From positions 18,549,658-18,613,657 of the forward strand of contig OZ023208.1 in the NCBI GenBank assembly GCA_963995525.1: a stretch of 64,000 nucleotides of DNA. The letters are read 5' to 3'. Origin of the DNA: Escarpia spicata. Its lineage: Eukaryota; Annelida; Polychaeta; Sabellida; Siboglinidae. Position 1 is the stretch's first letter, and the number at the start of each line of letters is the position of its first letter. Position numbers and translations under genes: made by a program. Positions 59,570 to 64,000 of this stretch are shown here, piece after piece. Under the pieces are notes generated by a model. It made no database searches, had not been told where the DNA came from, and was given only the letters and a program-made list of their open reading frames with translations.

Positions 59570-61740
59570 CCGTAGTACACAAAAAAAATGTATTTAATAC
59601 AGTTTTCATATTGTCAGTGATCTATTAGAAATATTATTTTACCTTTGTAACGACAAAGTTAACAGGGCCTTGTTTGAAGACGAAATGGTGCCAATACTTA
59701 ATGTTGAGCCCTGGTGCCCATTGTAAGGTGGTATTCAGGCAGTGCTAGTCTTTCCACGTAATCCAATTTACATGGGCATACTCTTGTAGAGTCTGTCGTA
59801 AGTAATGTCTGATGAATATAATAGCTCATAGCACGCATTAAACCACCTTGCGTTACTTTTTTCTTGAGTGTTTATTGTGTCGATCGACTGCTGGTGAACA
59901 TTCCGTAACTGGTAAATTAGGGATTGTAGCAATCAATCCTGTATGTTTGACTCGACTGCAGAGTCTCCGGTCTGAACTAATGTGCCTCGGTTGCTTTGCT
60001 GTCTTGAGTTTGTTTTATTTTCCACCCCAATCAACAATGGTATTCTGTTGGGCGAATTAAGCTTAGACACTAACAGTTTTATATTAACCTGGCCTGCTAA
60101 TATTGGTTTTGTTAATTAGAAAAGATGCAATTCATAAGAAATCTAGTGTGTGGGTATGTGTATATAGAATTCCAGTTTTCTGGGCTTGAGTCAGTAACTT
60201 ATGAATGTTGGTGAAAGTAGGAATATTTGTTCGTTATATTGCGTTTTAATCAACTTCGATCCCTACTGGTGACAGAGTTGACAGAAAGTCAGAAACCTTC
60301 CAGTAAACATCTTAATATGCTCATATGCCTTTGAAGGCATTGTTCTAAAAAGGTAAATACGAAATGATGACAACATTGTTACGACACACAACATTAAAAG
60401 TTGTGTTTGTTTACATGTGGTTCGTTTTTATATTGGTGAGTAAATGAATTGATTGCCCAGTTTTGTAGGCTGGTGCATCACATTTGCAGTGTTTTTTGAA
60501 TAACAGTTGTCATATCTTCCCTATTTCTAAAACATTTCTTGTGTGGCTGGTGTTCAATATTGCTCAGTATAGCTCAAATTGCTGATATACCTGCAATGCA
60601 GGTACCAGTGACTGTCATTACATTAACTCTGGCGCCAGTAGTTTAACTTACAACCAGTAAACATGAACATTGATGAAATTTAACATGTTCTGTTGATAAT
60701 CGAATAGCAATAAATGTGACACAGTGTCACCAAACAAGGTACAGTTGTTTTGTTTTGACCTGTCTGTTATGGACATAGTTTGTGTCATCCGTTGTAAACA
60801 GGTTGTGTAGGATGGCTCCAATAGAGTAACACCATCATGTCATTTACATTATAGACAATTTGTGCATAATACACAGGCTGTGACTTATGCCAACACTGGT
60901 AACTACAATCGATCTTCAGCATTAACAGAAAGAGGAAACTTGTTTCACGGGCAGACTCCAATTACCAACACCAGATGCTTGTCACTGACTTATAACAGAC
61001 CCTGCCTGTGCTCCTATTATTTGCCTCCCTCACCATATCCTAGTCGCTGACTTACCATTCCCCCAGTAAATTAACAAGCCTGATCCTGTGACTAACATTT
61101 ATTCGACACAGTACAAACATTAACTAGTTGCGGTAGACATTAATAACAGGAATTGATTGCTCGGCGTAGTGTATGTGATAACTGAGCACGTCGCATCTCT
61201 GTGAAGCGACTGACACCAGCAACATGGGAACCTATAGCATGCAGAGTCTGAAGCAGAAGTCTGTCGGCAAAATATGACACGGAAGCTCTTGCCGACAACA
61301 AATTACCCAGCAGCCTCACTGGGCAGACACCTGTTAACGCAAAGAAATCCATGATTGCCGAAGCACATCATTTCTGGTATTGGCTTCTTTACAGTTAGTT
61401 CCTCTGCCAATGTGTGCGATGTCTGCTGTCTTACGCACATTTCATCCGGAAGTTCTGGTGCATTGTTCCTGCACCCGTAGGGCAGTTCTATCCAGAGTCA
61501 TTCCCTGGACACCTTGTCTTCAACTCAAACAGAATGTCAACATCTTAACTAGACGCCTAATAAACTGTGTAATTCCTCATCATCCATTACTGCCTCTTCA
61601 TCGTCGTCGTCGTTGTAAGGTCGCGTCTCAAAACTGTACTTGTTGTGATGGCGCGGAGACGTGAACTTACGTCCGGAGAACTCGACCGTCTCCGTGTTCT
61701 TTATGATCTGTGCTATCCTTGCCTCTAAATCTCGATGTTC
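59570..61740. other. possible TMED 3' UTR and intergenic
   Basis: AT-rich with frames below 95 codons; no TE was recognised. Confidence 0.4.
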
Positions 61741-61742
61741 CT

Positions 61743-61940
61743 ACAACAAACATGATGTTTAGAAACAGTCATCATTGTACATGTAACAGACATGATGATT
61801 AGCAACAGAGTCATCATTGTACATGTAACAGACATGATGATTAGCAACAGAGTCATCATTGTACATGTAACAGACATGATGATTAGCAACAGAGTCATCA
61901 TTGTACATGTAACAGACATGATGATTAGCAACAGAGTCAA
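61743..61940. repeat. 42-bp tandem repeat, about 4.6 copies
   Basis: The unit AGTCATCATTGTACATGTAA plus CAGACATGATGATTAGCAACAG is repeated with exact 42-bp spacing (61801, 61843, 61885). As the period is a multiple of 3, open frames of 64-80 codons arise on both strands. The unit contains partly complementary ATCAT and ATGAT segments. Confidence 0.93.
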
Positions 61941-62076
61941 CAATGTACCATGCACCAAAACATTCACTGTAACTCGATCTTATTAAAATGGATTAGTCAA
62001 CTTTATACCAAAAAAGTTCTTTTGGTATCTTTGATAGCGAAGGGAGACTACATTGCAAAATAATGCCGACTACCAG

Positions 62077-62603
62077 CAATGCTGTTACAAGTACTCCAAT
62101 AAAGTAACTAAATAAAAGTAGCTCCTAAAAAACTTCTTAAGTAAAAGTATCCCCCCAAGAAAGTCCATTATCCAAAATGGACACATACACCAAGCAGTTT
62201 TTTTAGGTAAATACTGATGCAACTACTACGTAATAATAAACATTATTTATTCGTGATAACCAACAGATCAAAAAATAAATGTAATATACAACAGGAGAGA
62301 ACAATGCAAACTTAATTAAACTGTATTACAACCGTTAACATCAGGGCTAGCACAAAAGAAGCCATGATTCCTCCAAAGTGAGTCCGTCAAGGATTACCAA
62401 TGCAAACAAAAGCCCGGTGAAGCTGCTTCATCCCTGGAGCTATAACATAAAAAGTAACTAAAAATATGGAAGTAGAAAGTAAAAAGTACAGATAAATTTA
62501 CTTTGTTACACATAAAACTAATCTCTAAAAAATGTACTTCGTTACAAGTACATAAAAAAAATCAACTTAAGTACTATATGTACTTCGTTACATACTGGCA
62601 CTG
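62077..62603. mobile_element. hAT-like non-autonomous element with 8-bp TSD
   Basis: The flanks ACTACCAG (62069-62076) and CCTACCAG (62604-62611) form an 8-bp target duplication with one mismatch. The element starts CAATGCTGTTACAAGTAC and ends GTTACATACTGGCACTG, an imperfect TIR of CARTGC...GTAAC type. An 8-bp TSD with CA-TG ends is typical of hAT. The interior (527 bp) is A-rich, with repeated GTACTTCGTTACA-like motifs near the right end, and has no transposase. Confidence 0.7.
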
Positions 62604-62611
62604 CCTACCAG

Positions 62612-64000
62612 TACAATGATTGTCTCACTTACACAGAAGGTTGGTCAATCTACAGAAGCATCAAATGGAAGACATGCATCAGGGTGTAAAAGTAAATCTG
62701 CACATAGTCTGCCATAAGGAATGGACATCCACCAAAACCACTGCAATATTTCAAACTAGCTGAATACACAAAAAATGAAATTAGATTTATAGCTATATAC
62801 ATAGTCAGAAAAGTGAAAGGCACAAAGTTCCAGAAAAGTTATACAAAAATGTCCACTTTTTGTCCACTCTTGCTTAAGGGGCCTGCTTTGCACATTGTTC
62901 ATTGGTACTTCACAGAAACTGACCCAGTACTCTATTTACAAGAAACAGTTTGTGCAAAAGAGCAGTTGCTGTAAAAAGATGTTTAACTTCACAGTTTAAT
63001 GTCGGTCCCGTCTCAATTTGGGACGTAAAAGAATGACTGAGGACAACAAGCACCCTGGAAATGACCACCCTCAGTGCCAGCATAGAAAGGTCGGTTTGGC
63101 GATAATGTTCTGAAAAAGGTTGACTAGTTGAATGAGACCATTACATTGTAACCACAATAGTACTGACTAGTCAATTAATAGAACGTTGCTGAGTACTGGA
63201 AACAACTAGAACAAACAACTTACAGCAGTAACCATTACTGCCAGCCGGGCAGTAACAAGATAAACTTCACTTTGAAAGTAACAATATCTATGTTCGTCCT
63301 ACAACTTGATGCAGACATGAAAATTAGAGGCACTCCATGGAATGCACATTTAACATGCACATATGAGAAACAAAGACAGCTGCGACCGGGCAGAAAGGAC
63401 TTAGCCAAGTTCGAGTTATGTGGAGTGCACTAATTTGTCCACTTGTCATACCCCAACAATAAAAAATATTCATTATTTTCCATGATAATGTAAAATAAAC
63501 ATTGTAATGACAGTAACAGCAATGTATGATATTATGAAATAAATCCATCATAGAAACTACAGAGCTACCAGGAAAAAGAATGTATTTTTGTGTAGATCTT
63601 TGCATCAATGGGCATCTTTTTTGCAGGTCCGAAGTAGTCTAAATTTGTCAGGTTTGTAATTAATTTTTAACGTATTCAGCTGTCTGTTGTAAAATCAACA
63701 TTGCGTTCACGGCCAGACTAGTAAATGGGCACCAATTACTGCCATTAATTACTTAATTACTATTAATTACTGAAGCCAACCACAGGATGAGTATATAGTC
63801 TTTGCAGACAAACAGCATTAGTACGAACATGAAGGAACGAGAATGAACGCGGATAAAGATGTGAGGAACTTACTTCATACAACCTGCTAGAACTACTACA
63901 CCTAGAAGAAGCAAACACCTGGCGTGGGTCATGCAAGAGAAGAACACAGTCACAAGTTTGCAAACTACACAACACCGCCATTCACACACACTAAGGGGAT
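62612..64000. other. no feature recognised
   Basis: AT-rich with frames of 94 codons or fewer and no recognisable TE or gene. An ATTAATTACT motif is repeated three times at 63743-63772. Confidence 0.45.

Overview
The window is eukaryotic nuclear DNA from an animal. It has an intron-containing secretory-pathway gene, animal non-LTR retrotransposon lineages, a pogo/Tigger transposase, tRNA-derived SINEs, hAT-like and other MITEs, and very abundant micro- and minisatellites. The repeat style suggests a marine invertebrate, most likely a mollusc or another lophotrochozoan. That assignment is inference from repeat content and no marker in the window proves it.

Only one host protein-coding gene can be assigned with confidence. 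It is a p24-family cargo receptor (TMED3/TMED7-like, gamma subfamily) on the + strand, with three coding exons at 54820-54969, 58028-58273 and 58835-59068 (209 codons before the stop). Introns 1 (about 3.06 kb) and 2 (0.56 kb) are phase 0 with GT-AG borders. A small MITE sits about 80 bp after its stop codon. A divergent pair of short ORFs at 42.2-42.8 kb is a weak gene candidate.

Layout. 0-8 kb: degenerate tandem arrays, copies of a tRNA-SINE family, an antisense LINE fragment (4.77-5.95 kb), a 57-bp-repeat element and a MITE with long TIRs. 8-20 kb: little beyond microsatellites, a decayed LINE tail (12.4-13.0 kb) and several minisatellites, including a 39-copy 32-bp array whose minus strand is open in all three frames. 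20-24 kb: second copies of the MITE and the SINE, an RTE-like LINE tail, and a 1-kb element bounded by 76-bp inverted repeats. 24-33 kb: no recognisable genes, a 500-bp (GA)n tract and a pyrimidine-rich minisatellite. 33.5-35.9 kb: four unrelated tandem arrays almost end to end. 36-42 kb: mostly unassigned. 42.9-44.6 kb: a 1.65-kb TIR element with a broken RTE-like LINE nested in it. 45.5-46.4 kb: an antisense LINE fragment. 47.85-54.37 kb: a composite 6.5-kb Tigger-type transposon with a 3-kb CR1-like LINE nested in it, ending 450 bp upstream of the TMED start codon. 54.8-59.1 kb: the TMED gene. 59-64 kb: a MITE, a 42-bp array and an hAT-like element with a target-site duplication.

Most of the content is layers of mobile elements inserted into each other and into tandem arrays. 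All transposon ORFs are broken by frameshifts, stops or deletions, so none of these copies looks autonomous. I did not find a convincing new functional system. The most unusual items are the four-fold in-frame duplication of a CxxC knuckle in the Tigger C-terminal zinc finger, the two nested LINE/DNA-transposon composites, and the three-frame-open minisatellite.
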